Notes: a model not told the origin generated them from the sequence alone. Positions 7,787 through 21,381 are shown, numbered from the stretch's first letter. The stretch: DNA of 64,000 bases from Oceanospirillum beijerinckii DSM 7166 (GCF_000422425.1 NZ_AULT01000009.1:116269-180268), one strand, 5' to 3'. Numbers and translations: made by a program.

Positions 7787-9715
7787 ATGGGTCGCATTAT
7801 CGGTATCGATTTAGGAACAACCAACTCTTGCGTTGCAGTAATGGATGGTGACAAGGCGAAGGTGATTGAGAACGCTGAAGGCGATCGCACCACCCCATCA
7901 ATCATCGCTTTTACTGATGATAACGAAACGCTGGTTGGTCAGTCTGCAAAACGTCAGGCTGTGACCAACCCTAATAATACTCTGTTTGCGGTTAAGCGTC
8001 TGATTGGTCGTCGTTTTGAAGATGATGTTGTTCAGAAAGACATCAAAATGGTGCCTTACAAGATCGTTAAAGCAGACAATGGTGATGCCTGGGTTGAAGT
8101 AAAAGGCGATAAGAAAGCACCGCCACAGGTTTCCGCAGAAGTTCTGAAGAAAATGAAGAAAACTGCTGAAGATTACCTGGGTGAGCCAGTGACTGAAGCA
8201 GTAATCACTGTACCGGCTTACTTCAACGATTCTCAGCGTCAGGCCACTAAAGACGCGGGTAAGATCGCAGGTCTGGACGTAAAACGTATTATCAACGAGC
8301 CAACTGCAGCAGCGCTGGCCTACGGCATGGACAAGGCCCGTGGTGACCGCACTGTAGCGGTATATGACCTGGGTGGTGGTACTTTCGATATCTCTATCAT
8401 CGAGATCGCTGAAGTAGACGGCGAGCACCAGTTTGAAGTACTGGCGACCAACGGTGACACCTTCCTGGGTGGTGAGGACTTTGACCTGGCGGTGATTAAC
8501 TACCTGGCAGATGAGTTCAAGAAAGAATCCGGTATCGATCTGCATAACGATCCTCTGGCGCTGCAGCGTCTTAAGGAAGCCGGTGAGAAAGCGAAGATCG
8601 AACTGTCCAGCAGCCAACAGACTGACGTTAACCTGCCGTATATCACAGCAGATGCGACCGGTCCTAAGCACCTGAATGTTAAGTTGACTCGTGCCAAGCT
8701 GGAATCTCTGGTTGAAGAGTTGGTTAAGCGCTCTCTGGCTCCGTGTGCGACAGCACTGAAAGATGCTGATCTGTCTGCTTCCGAGATCGATGATGTGATC
8801 CTGGTGGGTGGTCAGACCCGTATGCCTATGGTTCAGGAGAAGGTTGCTGAGTTCTTCGGTAAAGAGCCGCGTAAAGATGTTAACCCGGACGAAGCGGTAG
8901 CAATCGGTGCTTCTATTCAGGGTGGTGTACTGGCGGGTGACGTGAAAGACGTACTGCTGTTGGACGTAAGCCCTCTGACGCTGGGTATCGAGACTATGGG
9001 TGGTGTTGCAACACCACTGATCGATAAGAACACCACGATTCCTACTAAGAAGTCTCAGGTGTTCTCAACGGCCGATGATAACCAGACTGCAGTAACCATT
9101 CATGTGGTACAGGGTGAGCGTAAGCAAGCGCAGCAGAATAAGTCTCTGGGTCGTTTCGATCTGGCGGATATTCCACCAGCACCACGCGGCGTGCCTCAGA
9201 TTGAGGTAACGTTCGATATCGATGCCAACGGTATTCTGAATGTGTCCGCGAAAGACAAAGCGACCGGCAAAGAGCAGTCGATCGTAATTAAAGCGTCTTC
9301 TGGCCTGAGCGATGAAGAGATCGATCAAATGGTGGCGGATGCGGAAGCGAACGCAGAAGAAGATAAGAAGTTTGAAGAGATGGTGCAGGTGCGTAACCAA
9401 GGTGACAGCATGTTGCACGCCACTAAGAAAACTCTAGAAGAAGCAGGCGATAAAGCATCTGCTGAAGAGAAGGAAAAGATTGAATCAGCAATCAGTGCTT
9501 TGGAAGAAGCCCTGAAAGGTGACGATATCGAAGATATCAAAGCAAAAACCAACGCACTGACTGAAGCCTCTGGTGAGCTGGCTCAGAAACTGTACGCTGA
9601 GCAGGCGCAACAGGTTGGTCCAGGCGCGGCAGGTGAACAGCCAAAGCAGGATTCTGCTAAAGCAGACGACGTGGTAGATGCTGAGTTTGAAGAAGTGAAA
9701 GACGACAAGAAATAA
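7787..9715 (+). CDS. dnaK: Chaperone DnaK (Hsp70)
   Basis: This 642-residue ATP-dependent Hsp70 folds and remodels client proteins with DnaJ and GrpE, which flank it. The nucleotide-binding domain shows [13 protein letters not shown] at the start, [12 protein letters not shown] and the [14 protein letters not shown] phosphate loop. A VQGER-containing substrate-binding domain follows, then a helical lid and an acidic EEVKDDKK C-terminus. Length and motifs are normal. Translation starts at ATG 7787 after a GGAG site. It is followed by a strong hairpin before dnaJ. Confidence 0.99.
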   Translation: MGRIIGIDLGTTNSCVAVMDGDKAKVIENAEGDRTTPSIIAFTDDNETLVGQSAKRQAVTNPNNTLFAVKRLIGRRFEDDVVQKDIKMVPYKIVKADNGDAWVEVKGDKKAPPQVSAEVLKKMKKTAEDYLGEPVTEAVITVPAYFNDSQRQATKDAGKIAGLDVKRIINEPTAAALAYGMDKARGDRTVAVYDLGGGTFDISIIEIAEVDGEHQFEVLATNGDTFLGGEDFDLAVINYLADEFKKESGIDLHNDPLALQRLKEAGEKAKIELSSSQQTDVNLPYITADATGPKHLNVKLTRAKLESLVEELVKRSLAPCATALKDADLSASEIDDVILVGGQTRMPMVQEKVAEFFGKEPRKDVNPDEAVAIGASIQGGVLAGDVKDVLLLDVSPLTLGIETMGGVATPLIDKNTTIPTKKSQVFSTADDNQTAVTIHVVQGERKQAQQNKSLGRFDLADIPPAPRGVPQIEVTFDIDANGILNVSAKDKATGKEQSIVIKASSGLSDEEIDQMVADAEANAEEDKKFEEMVQVRNQGDSMLHATKKTLEEAGDKASAEEKEKIESAISALEEALKGDDIEDIKAKTNALTEASGELAQKLYAEQAQQVGPGAAGEQPKQDSAKADDVVDAEFEEVKDDKK

Positions 9716-9735
9716 GTCGTCTTAGCAGGGATGAT

Positions 9736-9768
9736 ACAAGAACGCGGGAGTCTCTCCCGCGTTCTTGT
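9736..9768 (+). other. Strong hairpin between dnaK and dnaJ, no U-tract
   Basis: A perfect 15-bp stem (9736-9750 with 9754-9768) closes a TCT loop. It is GC-rich at its core and is not followed by a T-run on the plus strand. It sits 20 bp after the dnaK stop and 52 bp before dnaJ. It may be a partial terminator, a 3'-end protector for dnaK mRNA or a processing site that lowers dnaJ relative to dnaK. Confidence 0.8.
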
Positions 9769-9820
9769 CTGTGCAAAACTTGATTCAGAATTTTCTTTCC
9801 AAATCGATGGTTAGCTAGCA

Positions 9821-10969
9821 ATGTCAAAGCGCGATTTTTACGAAGTACTGGGTGTCTCTAAGAGCGATGATGAGAAGGCGATCAAAAAAGCCTATCGTCG
9901 TCTGGCCATGAAGTACCACCCGGACCGTAACCCGGATGATGAAGAAGCCGCGGAAAAATTCCGTGAAGCTACCGCAGCCTATGAAGTGCTGACGGATAGT
10001 GAAAAACGGGCCGCCTACGATCAGTACGGTCATGCCGGAGTTGACGGTCAGGCTGGATTCGGTGGTGGCGGCTTTGGTGGCGCTGGTGCTGGTGGTTTTG
10101 GTGATATTTTTGGCGATGTATTCGGCGATATCTTTGGTGGCGGCGGTGGTCGTCAGCATAATCCGAATGCACCGCAAAGGGGTTCTGATCTGAGATATCG
10201 CCTGGATCTGAATCTGGAAGAAGCGGTCCACGGCACCACGGTTAGCATAAAGGTGCCGACCATGGTGGAGTGTGATACCTGTGATGGTACAGGCTCTGCG
10301 GATAAATCTGATCCAGTGACCTGTACGACCTGTGGTGGTCATGGTCAGGTGCGTATGCAGCAGGGTTTCTTCTCTGTGCAGCAGACCTGTCCGGCCTGTC
10401 ATGGTCGTGGTACTCAGGTGAAAAACCCTTGTCGTACCTGTCGTGGTGAAGGTCGCAGACAGGATCAGAAGACCTTGTCGGTTAAGATTCCTCCGGGTGT
10501 GGATACCGGTGATCGTATTCGTCTGTCTGGCGAGGGTGAGTCTGGTGTTAATGGTGGACCAACCGGTGATCTGTATGTGCAGGTGAGCGTACGTCAGCAT
10601 GCGATCTTTGAACGCGATGGCAAGGACCTGTATTGTGAAGTACCTGTGTCTTTTGTTGATGCGGCGCTGGGTGGTGAGCTGGAAGTGCCGACGCTGGATG
10701 GTCGCGTGAAACTGAAGATTCCTGCGGAAACCCAATCCGGTAAGATGTTCAGGCTGCGTGGAAAGGGTGTGAAGCCTGTGCGTGGTGGTTCTCAAGGTGA
10801 TCTCTTGTGTCGTGTTCAGGTCGAGACACCTGTCAATCTGACCTCTCGTCAGAAGGAGCTACTGCAGGAGTTCCAGGACAGTATGGAAGATACCAGTCAT
10901 AAACACTCACCTAAAAAGAGTGGCTGGTTTGATTCAGTGAAAAACTTCTTTGAAGACTTTAAGAGCTGA
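9821..10969 (+). CDS. dnaJ: Chaperone DnaJ (Hsp40)
   Basis: This 382-residue J-protein stimulates DnaK ATPase and delivers substrates. The J domain (residues 1-70) has the HPD triad in [13 protein letters not shown] Gly/Phe-rich segment follows (about 73-115). The zinc domain has all four CxxCxGxG repeats ([32 protein letters not shown]). Two C-terminal beta domains complete it. It lies downstream of dnaK across a strong hairpin and has a good terminator after it. Confidence 0.98.
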   Translation: MSKRDFYEVLGVSKSDDEKAIKKAYRRLAMKYHPDRNPDDEEAAEKFREATAAYEVLTDSEKRAAYDQYGHAGVDGQAGFGGGGFGGAGAGGFGDIFGDVFGDIFGGGGGRQHNPNAPQRGSDLRYRLDLNLEEAVHGTTVSIKVPTMVECDTCDGTGSADKSDPVTCTTCGGHGQVRMQQGFFSVQQTCPACHGRGTQVKNPCRTCRGEGRRQDQKTLSVKIPPGVDTGDRIRLSGEGESGVNGGPTGDLYVQVSVRQHAIFERDGKDLYCEVPVSFVDAALGGELEVPTLDGRVKLKIPAETQSGKMFRLRGKGVKPVRGGSQGDLLCRVQVETPVNLTSRQKELLQEFQDSMEDTSHKHSPKKSGWFDSVKNFFEDFKS

Positions 10970-10990
10970 TTGTTACAATTAGTCTTACTG

Positions 10991-11040
10991 CAGGAAGCGG
11001 TCCCGGAGCTTGGTAAAGGCTTTGGGCGCTTCCTGTTTTT
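10991..11040 (+). terminator. Terminator after dnaJ
   Basis: CAGGAAGCG (10991-10999) pairs with CGCTTCCTG (11027-11035), followed by TTTTT. The 27-nt loop region may pair further. Confidence 0.8.
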
Positions 11041-11150
11041 GTTTCTGGCATGACGATCTCTATTTATCAGCATGAATAGAGCAGTGAGATCCGCTAGTGT
11101 CAGATAGTAGAAAAAATTAACTCACCTGAAGCAAATGCAAGGGTTGTTGT

Positions 11151-12805
<1,655 letters not shown>

Positions 12806-12925
12806 ATAACAGAAGAAGAGCTACAGTATGGCAATAAGCGATGCTGTAGCTATTTGTCGGTGCTGAATTGAGATAAACCGCAATGCCTGTGTTTGATTAA
12901 TTTCCCCCTTGTCTGCGGATAATCG

Positions 12926-12955
12926 TGGACATCTCCGGGGTAAATTGCATAAAAT
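12926..12955 (+). promoter_or_regulatory. Candidate carA promoter
   Basis: TGGACA (12926-12931), 18 bp, TAAAAT (12950-12955): five of six matches in each hexamer of the sigma-70 consensus. Transcription would start near 12962, giving a leader of about 135 nt that contains a complete terminator. Confidence 0.5.
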
Positions 12956-13003
12956 ACTGCAGATTAGTGGCCAACTGACAGGCCAAAAATCACACCGAAT
13001 AAT

Positions 13004-13042
13004 AAAAAAGCGAGATGAAACATTGTTTCATCTCGCTTTTTT
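13004..13042 (+). terminator. Intrinsic terminator in front of carA (possible attenuator)
   Basis: An 18-bp perfect stem (13004-13021 with 13025-13042), loop ATT, ends in six Ts. It lies 200 bp after dapB and 55 bp before the carA start. It may simply end dapB transcripts, or, if the promoter at 12926 is real, act as a leader attenuator of carAB. Confidence 0.85.
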
Positions 13043-13096
13043 GCAGCTATAGCCCAGAGTTTTCAGTTCAGAATCGCGTGACGGGAGGAGGTTGAC

Positions 13097-14242
13097 TTGA
13101 CTAGACCAGCCATATTGGCCCTAGAAGACGGCAGTGTTTTTAAGGGTGTTGCTATTGGCAACGACGGCATCACCAGTGGCGAGGTGGTATTTAATACATC
13201 GATGACCGGATATCAGGAAATCCTGACCGATCCATCTTATACCAAACAGATTGTAACCCTCACTTACCCCCATATCGGTAATACAGGTACTAACAGCGAA
13301 GACGTTGAATCTGAAAACGTTTGTGCATCCGGCCTGATTATCCGAGATCTTCCTCTTTTAGCCAGCAACTTCCGTAACCAGAAATCTCTGGATGATTACC
13401 TGAAGGAAAATGGCATCGTTGCTATCGCTGATATCGATACCCGTCGTTTAACCCGTATTCTGCGTGAAAAGGGTTCTCTGCGTGGCGCTATCATTGCTGG
13501 TAGCGATATCTCTGAAGATGCTGCTCTGGAAGCCGCTAAGGCATTCCCAGGCCTGAAAGGCATGGATCTGGCCAAAGAAGTGACTACCCGTCAGTCATAC
13601 CGCTGGAACCAGTCCACATGGGCGCTGGGTGAAGGCTATATCCACCGTGATGACAGCGAGTTGCCATTCCACGTAGTGGCCTATGATTACGGTGTGAAGC
13701 ACAACATTCTGCGTATGCTGGTTGAGCGCGGTTGCCAGCTGACCGTCGTACCGGCGCAAACGCCTGCCAGCGAGGTGCTGGCGCTGAATCCGGACGGTGT
13801 TTTCCTGTCCAATGGCCCCGGTGATCCAGAGCCATGTGATTACGCGATTGCGGCGATTAAAGAGATTCTGGAAACTGATATCCCTGTCTTTGGTATCTGC
13901 CTGGGTCACCAGCTGCTGGCTCTGGCCTCTGGTGCGAAGACGGAGAAGATGAAGTTTGGTCATCACGGTGCCAATCACCCGGTTCAGAACCTGGATGACA
14001 AGACGGTAATGATCACCAGTCAGAACCACGGTTTTGCGGTAGAAGAAAGCAATCTGCCAGCTAATCTGCGTGCGACCCACAAGTCTCTGTTTGATGGCTC
14101 TCTGCAGGGTATTGAGCGTACTGATAAGAAAGCGTTCAGCTTCCAGGGGCACCCTGAAGCAAGCCCGGGTCCACGTGATGTGGCACCTCTGTTTGATCGT
14201 TTTATCGAAAACATCAAGGCTTTTACCGAGCAGCGCGGTTAA
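13097..14242 (+). CDS. carA: Carbamoyl-phosphate synthase small subunit
   Basis: This 381-residue glutaminase subunit gives ammonia to CarB for carbamoyl phosphate, the precursor of pyrimidines and arginine. The N-terminal CarA domain begins [14 protein letters not shown]; the class I amidotransferase domain has the nucleophile Cys268 in FGICLGHQ and the His/Glu pair in [12 protein letters not shown]. The start is a TTG at 13097, chosen because it follows a strong GGAGG site at 13087-13091 with 5-bp spacing and no ATG fits. A rare start suggests tuned translation. carB follows after 102 bp. Confidence 0.96.
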   Translation: MTRPAILALEDGSVFKGVAIGNDGITSGEVVFNTSMTGYQEILTDPSYTKQIVTLTYPHIGNTGTNSEDVESENVCASGLIIRDLPLLASNFRNQKSLDDYLKENGIVAIADIDTRRLTRILREKGSLRGAIIAGSDISEDAALEAAKAFPGLKGMDLAKEVTTRQSYRWNQSTWALGEGYIHRDDSELPFHVVAYDYGVKHNILRMLVERGCQLTVVPAQTPASEVLALNPDGVFLSNGPGDPEPCDYAIAAIKEILETDIPVFGICLGHQLLALASGAKTEKMKFGHHGANHPVQNLDDKTVMITSQNHGFAVEESNLPANLRATHKSLFDGSLQGIERTDKKAFSFQGHPEASPGPRDVAPLFDRFIENIKAFTEQRG

Positions 14243-14344
14243 CAGCACACTAGGTGCTCGCGGGTGGAGTCTTGTTAGAGATTCGCTTTGTGAGCGCCAG
14301 GCGCTGAACCTGTTATCAATCTGATTTTTAGTGTGTGAGTTACC

Positions 14345-17300
14345 ATGCCAAAACGTACCGACATAGAAAGTATTCTGATTCTGGGTGCCGGCCCGATCAT
14401 TATTGGTCAGGCCTGTGAGTTCGATTACTCTGGCGCTCAGGCGTGTAAGGCGCTACGTGAAGAGGGTTACCGGGTTATTCTGGTGAACTCTAACCCTGCG
14501 ACCATTATGACCGACCCTGCCATGGCTGATGCGACCTACATCGAGCCAATCACCTGGCAGACAGTGGCTAAGATTATTGAGAAAGAGCGCCCGGATGCAG
14601 TGCTGCCGACCATGGGCGGCCAGACAGCGCTTAACTGTGCCCTGGATCTTGAAAAGCACGGTGTGCTGGAAGAGTTTGGCGTTGAGATGATTGGTGCCAA
14701 TGCCGACACCATCGACAAAGCTGAAAACCGTGAGCGTTTTGACCGGGCGATGAAAAACATCGGTCTGGAGTGTCCACGCGCCGATATTGCCCATTCCATG
14801 GAGGAAGCTTGGGAAGTACAAGCCAAGCTGGGTTTCCCATGTATTATTCGTCCTTCTTTCACTATGGGTGGTACCGGTGGTGGTATCGCGTATAACAAAG
14901 AAGAGTTCGAAGAGATCTGTACCCGTGGTCTGGATCTGTCGCCTACCAGCGAGCTGCTGATTGACGAATCCCTGATCGGCTGGAAAGAGTACGAGATGGA
15001 AGTTGTGCGTGATAAAAACGACAACTGCATCATCGTTTGTGCCATCGAAAACTTCGATGCTATGGGTGTGCACACTGGTGATTCCATCACCGTTGCTCCA
15101 GCACAGACTCTGACCGATAAAGAATATCAAATCATGCGTGACGCCTCTCTGGCGGTACTGCGTGAGATCGGTGTTGAAACCGGTGGTTCTAACGTACAGT
15201 TCGGTCAGTGTCCTAAGACCGGCCGTATGGTTGTGATTGAGATGAACCCCCGTGTATCCCGTTCCTCTGCTCTGGCCTCTAAAGCGACCGGTTTCCCGAT
15301 TGCTAAGATCGCCGCTAAGCTGGCAGTGGGTTACACCCTGGATGAGCTGCAGAACGATATCACTGGCGGTAAGACTCCGGCGTCGTTTGAGCCGTCCATC
15401 GATTACGTTGTGACTAAAATTCCTCGTTTCACCTTCGAGAAATTCCCACAAGCCAATGACCGTCTGACTACTCAAATGAAGTCTGTGGGTGAGGTGATGG
15501 CGATTGGCCGTACTATTCAGGAATCGATGCAGAAAGCACTGCGTGGTCTGGAAGTGGGTGCAAGTGGTTTTGATCCAGTGCTGGATACTACGGCTGAAGA
15601 TCATCTGGAAGTACTGAAAGGCGAGCTGCAGAATCCGGGTGCTGAGCGTATCTGGTATATCGGTGATGCTTTCCGTCTGGGTATGAGTGTTGATGAACTG
15701 TACGCCATTACCGGTGTTGATCCCTGGTTCCTGGTACAGATCGAAGACATCATCAAAGATGAGCAACGTGTAGCCAAGATGGGTATGGCGGAGCTGAATG
15801 AAGATGTGATCTTCCGTCTGAAGCGTAAAGGCTTCTCTGATGAGCGTCTGTCGACTCTGCTGGACGTATCAGAAAAAGAGTTCCGTAAGCTGCGTCAGAA
15901 GCTGGGCGTACGTCCGGTTTATAAACGCGTTGATACCTGTGCCGCTGAATTCGCTTCTGATACCGCTTACATGTACTCCACTTATGAAGAAGAGTGTGAG
16001 GCTGACCCAAGTGACCGCGACAAGATCATGGTAATTGGTGGCGGCCCTAACCGTATCGGTCAGGGTATCGAATTCGATTACTGCTGTGTACATGCGGCGC
16101 TGGCCGCTCGTGAAGACGGTTACGAAACCATTATGGTGAACTGTAACCCAGAGACGGTTTCTACCGACTACGATACCTCTGATCGTCTGTTCTTCGAGCC
16201 GATTACGCTGGAAGATGTATTGGAAATTGTCGATAAAGAGAAGCCAAAAGGCGTGATCGTGCAGTTTGGTGGTCAGACGCCTCTGAAGCTGGCTCGTGAA
16301 CTGGAAGCTGCGGGTGTACCGATTATTGGTACGACTCCTGATGCGATCGACCGTGCGGAAGACCGTGAGCGTTTCCAGAAGATGATTGAACGTCTGGAGC
16401 TGGAACAGCCGCCTAATGCAACGGCGCGCAGCCTGGATGAAGCGCTGCTGCTGGCTCAGAAGATCGGTTACCCTCTGGTGGTACGTCCATCCTATGTACT
16501 CGGTGGTCGTGCGATGGAGATCGTCTACAGCGATGAAGAGCTGAACCGTTATATGAATACTGCGGTACAGGTGTCTAACGACAGTCCTGTTCTGCTGGAT
16601 CACTTCCTGAATGCAGCGATTGAAGTGGATATCGATGCGGTATCTGACGGTAAGCAAGTAGTGATCGGCAGTATTATGCAGCACATTGAGCAGGCTGGTG
16701 TTCACTCTGGTGATTCCGCATGTTCTCTGCCGCCATACAGCCTGCCTTCCGATGTTCAGGATCAGATGCGCGATATGGTTAAGCGCATGGCGCTGGAACT
16801 GGGTGTTGTCGGTCTGATGAACGTTCAGCTGGCCTGGCAAGACGGTGTGATCTACGTAATCGAGGTGAACCCTCGTGCTTCCCGTACCGTACCGTTTGTG
16901 TCCAAGTGTATCGGCACCTCTCTGGCTAAAATCGCTGCACGTTGTATGACAGGCATCTCTCTGGAGGAGCAGGGCTTCACGAAAGAGATTGTACCGACGT
17001 TGTACAATGTGAAAGAAGCGGTGTTCCCGTTCAATAAATTCCAGGGTGTGGATCCGATCTTAGGCCCTGAAATGAAGTCCACCGGTGAGGTGATGGGTAC
17101 CGGTGAAAGCTTTGCTGAAGCCTTCCTGAAAGCCCAGCAAGGTGCAGGTGAGCAGATGCCAGCTAAAGGTGGCCGTGTGATCCTGAGTGTACGTGAAGCC
17201 GATAAAGCCGGTGTCGTTGATGTTGCAAAAACGCTGCAGAAGCTGGGCTTTGAACTGTTAGCGACCCGTGGTACTGCTGCGGTACTGGAAGCGGCGAACA

Positions 17301-17569
17301 TTCCTGTTACTATCGCTAATAAAGTGAGTGAAGGTCGTCCGCATATTGTGGATATGCTGAAAAATGACGAAGTGGATTATGTGGTTAATACCACAGAAGG
17401 TCGCAAGGCGATTGCAGACTCTTCTACCATCCGTCGTACTGCACTTCAGCACAAAGTACCTTACACTACGACTTTAGCCGCAGCTAAGGCTGTTTGTATG
17501 GCACTGGAGTATGGTGACGAGATCAATGTACGTCGCCTGCAGGAAATCCATTCAGGAGTAAATGCATGA
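14345..17569 (+). CDS. carB: Carbamoyl-phosphate synthase large subunit
   Basis: This 1074-residue subunit joins bicarbonate, ammonia and two ATP to make carbamoyl phosphate. It has two homologous ATP-grasp halves (about 1-400 and 555-935), each with an [11 protein letters not shown] or [15 protein letters not shown] start. An oligomerisation part and a C-terminal MGS-like allosteric domain (about 940-1074) that binds UMP or ornithine in relatives complete it. Length is normal. The stop overlaps the greA start in ATGA, so greA is probably coupled to it. Confidence 0.98.
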   Translation: MPKRTDIESILILGAGPIIIGQACEFDYSGAQACKALREEGYRVILVNSNPATIMTDPAMADATYIEPITWQTVAKIIEKERPDAVLPTMGGQTALNCALDLEKHGVLEEFGVEMIGANADTIDKAENRERFDRAMKNIGLECPRADIAHSMEEAWEVQAKLGFPCIIRPSFTMGGTGGGIAYNKEEFEEICTRGLDLSPTSELLIDESLIGWKEYEMEVVRDKNDNCIIVCAIENFDAMGVHTGDSITVAPAQTLTDKEYQIMRDASLAVLREIGVETGGSNVQFGQCPKTGRMVVIEMNPRVSRSSALASKATGFPIAKIAAKLAVGYTLDELQNDITGGKTPASFEPSIDYVVTKIPRFTFEKFPQANDRLTTQMKSVGEVMAIGRTIQESMQKALRGLEVGASGFDPVLDTTAEDHLEVLKGELQNPGAERIWYIGDAFRLGMSVDELYAITGVDPWFLVQIEDIIKDEQRVAKMGMAELNEDVIFRLKRKGFSDERLSTLLDVSEKEFRKLRQKLGVRPVYKRVDTCAAEFASDTAYMYSTYEEECEADPSDRDKIMVIGGGPNRIGQGIEFDYCCVHAALAAREDGYETIMVNCNPETVSTDYDTSDRLFFEPITLEDVLEIVDKEKPKGVIVQFGGQTPLKLARELEAAGVPIIGTTPDAIDRAEDRERFQKMIERLELEQPPNATARSLDEALLLAQKIGYPLVVRPSYVLGGRAMEIVYSDEELNRYMNTAVQVSNDSPVLLDHFLNAAIEVDIDAVSDGKQVVIGSIMQHIEQAGVHSGDSACSLPPYSLPSDVQDQMRDMVKRMALELGVVGLMNVQLAWQDGVIYVIEVNPRASRTVPFVSKCIGTSLAKIAARCMTGISLEEQGFTKEIVPTLYNVKEAVFPFNKFQGVDPILGPEMKSTGEVMGTGESFAEAFLKAQQGAGEQMPAKGGRVILSVREADKAGVVDVAKTLQKLGFELLATRGTAAVLEAANIPVTIANKVSEGRPHIVDMLKNDEVDYVVNTTEGRKAIADSSTIRRTALQHKVPYTTTLAAAKAVCMALEYGDEINVRRLQEIHSGVNA

Positions 17570-18042
17570 ACCGTTTCCCGATGACAGTGGAAGGTGAAAA
17601 GCGCCTCAGAGAGGAGCTGGATGACCTGAAAACTGTTCAGCGTCCACGGGTGATCGAAGCGATTGCTGAGGCCCGTGAACACGGTGATTTAAAAGAAAAT
17701 GCTGAATACCATGCAGCTCGTGAGCAGCAGGGGTTCATCGAAGGTCGCATTCAGGAGCTGGAAGGCAAGCTGTCTACCGCTCAGGTGATCGATGTCACAA
17801 CCATCAGCAAAACCGGTAAAGTGATTTTTGGTACCACCATTGATCTGATCAATCTGGATACTGACGACGAAGTGCGTTATCAGATTGTGGGTGATGATGA
17901 AGCGGATATCAAAGCCGGTAAGATCTCTGTGAACTCGCCGATTGCCCGCGCTTTAGTGGGTAAAGAAGAAGGTGATGTAGCCGTAGTTATCACACCTGGC
18001 GGTGAAGTGGAATACGAGATTTCAGAGGTGCATCACATCTGA
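17566..18042 (+). CDS. greA: Transcription elongation factor GreA
   Basis: This 158-residue factor rescues backtracked RNA polymerase by stimulating cleavage of the nascent RNA. The N-terminal coiled coil carries the acidic tip region ([20 protein letters not shown]), and the C-terminal FKBP-like domain includes [11 protein letters not shown] and [14 protein letters not shown]. It overlaps carB by 4 bp and is closed by a bidirectional terminator. Confidence 0.98.
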   Translation: MNRFPMTVEGEKRLREELDDLKTVQRPRVIEAIAEAREHGDLKENAEYHAAREQQGFIEGRIQELEGKLSTAQVIDVTTISKTGKVIFGTTIDLINLDTDDEVRYQIVGDDEADIKAGKISVNSPIARALVGKEEGDVAVVITPGGEVEYEISEVHHI

Positions 18043-18052
18043 TCTATTCGTA

Positions 18053-18078
18053 AAAAAGGGGGCGTATGCCCCCTTTTT
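18053..18078. terminator. Bidirectional terminator between greA and yhbY
   Basis: An 11-bp stem AAAAAGGGGGC/GCCCCCTTTTT with loop GTAT. A-run and T-run flank the stem, so it can work for both convergent genes, though yhbY ends 108 bp away. Confidence 0.88.
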
Positions 18079-18186
18079 GATAAAAACTGGCATGACTCAC
18101 ATTCTACAGAAGTATCAGTGCCGCCAGAACGCTCAATGAGATCCAGTCAAATCCAACTGATTTCTCTTTGAGCTGATTGGTCGTGA

Positions 18187-18510
18187 TTAGCGATTCAGGT
18201 AATGCTCGTAGCGCACTAGATTGGACAGTTTGTGGTTTTGTTCAGTGGATTTACGGAACAGGACTGCCATCTTACCGATCGTTTGTACCAGTTCTGCCTG
18301 AGTCTGCTGGCAGATCTCTTCAATTAACAGTCCCTTGCTTTCGCGGTCGGCCACACTGATGCGAACCTTGATCAGTTCATGATCCGTCAGTGCACGATCA
18401 ACCTCTGTGATTAATCCTTCGCTGAGACCGTTTTCAGATACGATCACAACAGGATTCAGATGGTGAGCAATGGCGCGATACTGTTTTTTAGTAGCAGATG
18501 TTAATGGCAT
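18187..18510 (-). CDS. yhbY: YhbY-family RNA-binding protein (CRM domain)
   Basis: This 107-residue single CRM-domain protein associates with pre-50S ribosomal subunits in E. coli. Typical parts are LTSATKKQYRAIAHHLNPVV at the start, NGLSEGLITEVDRALTDHELIKV and the QTIGKMAVLFRKS motif. It is read away from rlmE (divergent, 111 bp), and rlmE is also a 50S-maturation gene. No terminator of its own is evident immediately after the stop. Confidence 0.93.
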   Translation of the reverse strand: MPLTSATKKQYRAIAHHLNPVVIVSENGLSEGLITEVDRALTDHELIKVRISVADRESKGLLIEEICQQTQAELVQTIGKMAVLFRKSTEQNHKLSNLVRYEHYLNR

Positions 18511-18621
18511 AGAGCTTCCAGAAGATTGTTGCCTTGAATTTGGCGAAAATTAAACCCACATTGTAGCTAAGAGCAAGTCAGTTGATAATAACTCCCTGAA
18601 ATAAGTTAGCAGGAATTTTTT

Positions 18622-19242
18622 GTGGGCAGATCAAAATCCAGTGCAGGCTGGTTAAAAGAACACTTTGATGATCAATATGTGCAGCGGTCCAAGGAGGACG
18701 GTTATCGCTCCAGGGCCAGTTACAAGCTGCTGGAGATGAATGAGAAGGATCGTCTCTTTCGTCCCGGTATGACGGTCGTGGATTTGGGGGCGGCCCCAGG
18801 TGGCTGGTCACAGATTGCTATCGAGAAGGTGGGGGATAGTGGCGTTGTTATCGCATCCGATATTCTGGAGATGGAGCCCATTGCCGATGTGACCTTTATT
18901 CAGGGGGATTTTACAGAGGATGCAGTTTACGATCAGATCATGGCAGCCATTGGCGAGCGTCCGGTTGATCTTGTTATTTCTGATATGGCCCCTAATATGA
19001 GTGGTATGGCGGCCATTGATCAGCCAAAAGCTATGTATCTGGTGGAGCTTGCATTGGATCTGGCAACGCGTACCCTGAAAAAAGATGGCGTTTTTCTGGC
19101 TAAAGTCTTTCAGGGTGAGGGGTTTGATCAATATCTGCAACAGATCCGAGATAGCTTTAAAAGCGTAATAACCCGCAAGCCTGAAGCTTCCCGAGCCCGT
19201 TCCCGGGAGGTTTATCTGCTGGCAAAAGGATTTAAAGGCTAA
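18622..19242 (+). CDS. rlmE: 23S rRNA 2'-O-ribose methyltransferase RlmE (FtsJ/RrmJ)
   Basis: This 206-residue SAM-dependent enzyme methylates the 2'-OH of U2552 in 23S rRNA. The SAM motif is [15 protein letters not shown]; catalytic K-D-K-E positions appear as [35 protein letters not shown] and SREVYLLA. The start is GTG at 18622, eight bases after an AGGA. It precedes ftsH, as in many proteobacteria where both are heat-induced. Confidence 0.96.
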   Translation: MGRSKSSAGWLKEHFDDQYVQRSKEDGYRSRASYKLLEMNEKDRLFRPGMTVVDLGAAPGGWSQIAIEKVGDSGVVIASDILEMEPIADVTFIQGDFTEDAVYDQIMAAIGERPVDLVISDMAPNMSGMAAIDQPKAMYLVELALDLATRTLKKDGVFLAKVFQGEGFDQYLQQIRDSFKSVITRKPEASRARSREVYLLAKGFKG

Positions 19243-19337
19243 ACCCTGGTCGGATAGTTGAACCGAACAGAGTATAGTATGGTCTACTACAAAGCCTGGT
19301 TTCAGGTATACAAAGCGGTCAAACAGAGGGTGAGCCC

Positions 19338-21320
19338 TTGAACGATATGGCAAAAAATTTAATTCTGTGGCTGATTATTGCTGCGGTGTTATTGACAGTA
19401 TTTAACAATTTCAGTGTCGACTCTTCGCCACTGCGCATGAATTACTCGGAATTTGTCGAGGAAATTCAGCAGGATCAGGTGCGTAAGGTTGTGGTCGATG
19501 GCTACACCATTCAGGGTGAGCGTATTGATGGCAGTCGGTTCGAAACCATACGCCCTGCGGTCCAGGATCCTAAGTTGATGGACGATCTCATTCGTCATCA
19601 GGTGATCGTAGAAGGCCGCATGCCTGAGCAGCAGAGCATGTGGTCCCGTCTGCTGGTGGCCAGTTTCCCGATTTTGATCATTCTGGCGATCTTTATCTTC
19701 TTTATGCGCCAGATGCAGGGCGGCGGGGGTGGCGGCAAAGGCCCCATGAGCTTTGGTAAGTCCAAAGCCCGTTTGCTGACGCGGGATCAGATCAAAACCA
19801 CTTTTGCTGATGTAGCTGGTGTTGACGAGGCTAAGGAAGAGGTAAAAGAGCTGGTGGACTTCCTGCGTGATCCGGGTAAGTTCCAGCGCTTGGGCGGTAA
19901 GATTCCTCGCGGTGTTTTGATGGTAGGTCAACCGGGTACTGGTAAAACCATGCTGGCTAAAGCGATTGCTGGCGAGGCTAAGGTGCCTTTCTTCACGATT
20001 TCAGGTTCTGACTTTGTTGAGATGTTTGTTGGTGTGGGTGCATCCCGCGTACGTGACATGTTCGACCAGGCGAAGAAACAAGCGCCGTGTATCATCTTTA
20101 TCGATGAGATTGATGCGGTCGGTCGTCACCGGGGTTCTGGCATGGGAGGTGGTCACGATGAGCGAGAGCAAACTCTGAACCAGCTGCTGGTTGAGATGGA
20201 TGGTTTTGAACCCAACGATGGTGTCATCGTGATTGCTGCGACTAACCGTCCGGATGTACTGGACCCTGCACTGCTGCGTCCTGGTCGCTTTGACCGTCAG
20301 GTGACCGTAGGTTTGCCGGATATTCGTGGTCGTGAGCAGATCCTGAAGGTACATATGCGTAAGGTGCCGATTGCTGAGAATGTCAATCCAGCAATTATTG
20401 CCCGTGGTACTCCAGGCTTCTCTGGTGCGGACTTGGCGAACCTGGTGAACGAGGCGGCACTGTTTGCAGCCCGTTCAGATAAGCGTCTGGTTGGCATGGA
20501 TGAGTTTGATCTGGCGAAAGATAAGATCATGATGGGCACTGAGCGTAAGTCCATGGTGATGTCAGAAAAAGAGAAGCTGAATACAGCCTATCACGAAGCA
20601 GGTCACGCGATTGTCGGTCGTATGGTGCCTGAGCATGATCCGGTTTATAAGGTGAGCATCATTCCTCGTGGTCGTGCGCTGGGTGTGACCATGTTCCTGC
20701 CAGAGGAAGATCGTTACAGCCAAAGCCGTACTGGTCTGCTGAGTCAGATCTGTAGCCTATACGGTGGCCGTATTGCCGAAGAGATGACCTTGGGGTTCGA
20801 CGGTGTGACCACAGGTGCGGCGAACGATATTAAGCGTGCTACTGAGATAGCCCATAATATGGTGGCTAAGTGGGGCTTATCCCGTGAACTGGGTCCTCTG
20901 ATGTATAACGAAGATGAGTCTCATCAGTTCCTGGGTGGTCCTGGCGGCGGCGGCGCTGGTAAATTTGGTTCTGCAGAAACCAACAGTAAGCTGGACAAAG
21001 AAGTGCGCAAAGTAATCGATGAGTGTTACGAGCGTGCCTTTACTATTCTGACTGAAAATCGCGATAAGCTGGATATGATGGCCGATGCTTTGATGAAGTA
21101 CGAAACCATCGATGCTAAACAGATCGACAGTATTATGGAAGGTAAGGTGCCAGCGGCTCCAGAGGGTTGGACTGAGAAACATGAAGCTGAGGCCGCGAAA
21201 TCAGCCTCTGCGGACGATGTGATTTCTGAGATTAAGTCAGACATCTCTTCTCAGGATCATCAGTCAAAAACTGATACTGAAAACAAAGGTGATGATAAAG
21301 ATCAGAATAACCTGCACTGA
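19338..21320 (+). CDS. ftsH: ATP-dependent zinc metalloprotease FtsH
   Basis: This 660-residue hexameric inner-membrane AAA protease degrades membrane and regulatory proteins such as sigma-32 and LpxC in E. coli. Two membrane segments (about 5-25 and 105-125) flank a periplasmic part. The AAA domain has GQPGTGKT and Walker [13 protein letters not shown]. The zinc site is HEAGH at 419-423. I use TTG 19338 (MNDMAKN) rather than ATG 19347, because the GAGGG site at 19326-19330 is correctly spaced for it and E. coli FtsH starts similarly. The C-terminus is long and acidic. Confidence 0.97.
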   Translation: MNDMAKNLILWLIIAAVLLTVFNNFSVDSSPLRMNYSEFVEEIQQDQVRKVVVDGYTIQGERIDGSRFETIRPAVQDPKLMDDLIRHQVIVEGRMPEQQSMWSRLLVASFPILIILAIFIFFMRQMQGGGGGGKGPMSFGKSKARLLTRDQIKTTFADVAGVDEAKEEVKELVDFLRDPGKFQRLGGKIPRGVLMVGQPGTGKTMLAKAIAGEAKVPFFTISGSDFVEMFVGVGASRVRDMFDQAKKQAPCIIFIDEIDAVGRHRGSGMGGGHDEREQTLNQLLVEMDGFEPNDGVIVIAATNRPDVLDPALLRPGRFDRQVTVGLPDIRGREQILKVHMRKVPIAENVNPAIIARGTPGFSGADLANLVNEAALFAARSDKRLVGMDEFDLAKDKIMMGTERKSMVMSEKEKLNTAYHEAGHAIVGRMVPEHDPVYKVSIIPRGRALGVTMFLPEEDRYSQSRTGLLSQICSLYGGRIAEEMTLGFDGVTTGAANDIKRATEIAHNMVAKWGLSRELGPLMYNEDESHQFLGGPGGGGAGKFGSAETNSKLDKEVRKVIDECYERAFTILTENRDKLDMMADALMKYETIDAKQIDSIMEGKVPAAPEGWTEKHEAEAAKSASADDVISEIKSDISSQDHQSKTDTENKGDDKDQNNLH

Positions 21321-21381
21321 TCTGGTTGCCTGATACCGGGGCGTGATTTAAAGTGTTTGATTTTCAAGTCGAGTTACCTTG

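Noticed and set aside
12819..12851. 8-bp hairpin after dapB (AGCTACAG/CTGTAGCT)
   Set aside because: No T-run and a 17-nt loop; too weak to call a terminator.
14453..15766. Long minus-strand open frame (437 codons) opposite carB
   Set aside because: It mirrors the codon pattern of carB, has no family features and no ribosome site. Similar long antisense frames over dnaK, dnaJ, infB and pnp were dismissed for the same reason.
18104..18186. Possible remnant of a hydrophobic protein end after yhbY
   Set aside because: On the minus strand a frame ends in a hydrophobic FDWISLSVLAALILL. Pseudomonas has a small membrane-protein gene near here, but only about 25 residues are plausible and no start is visible; chance cannot be excluded.
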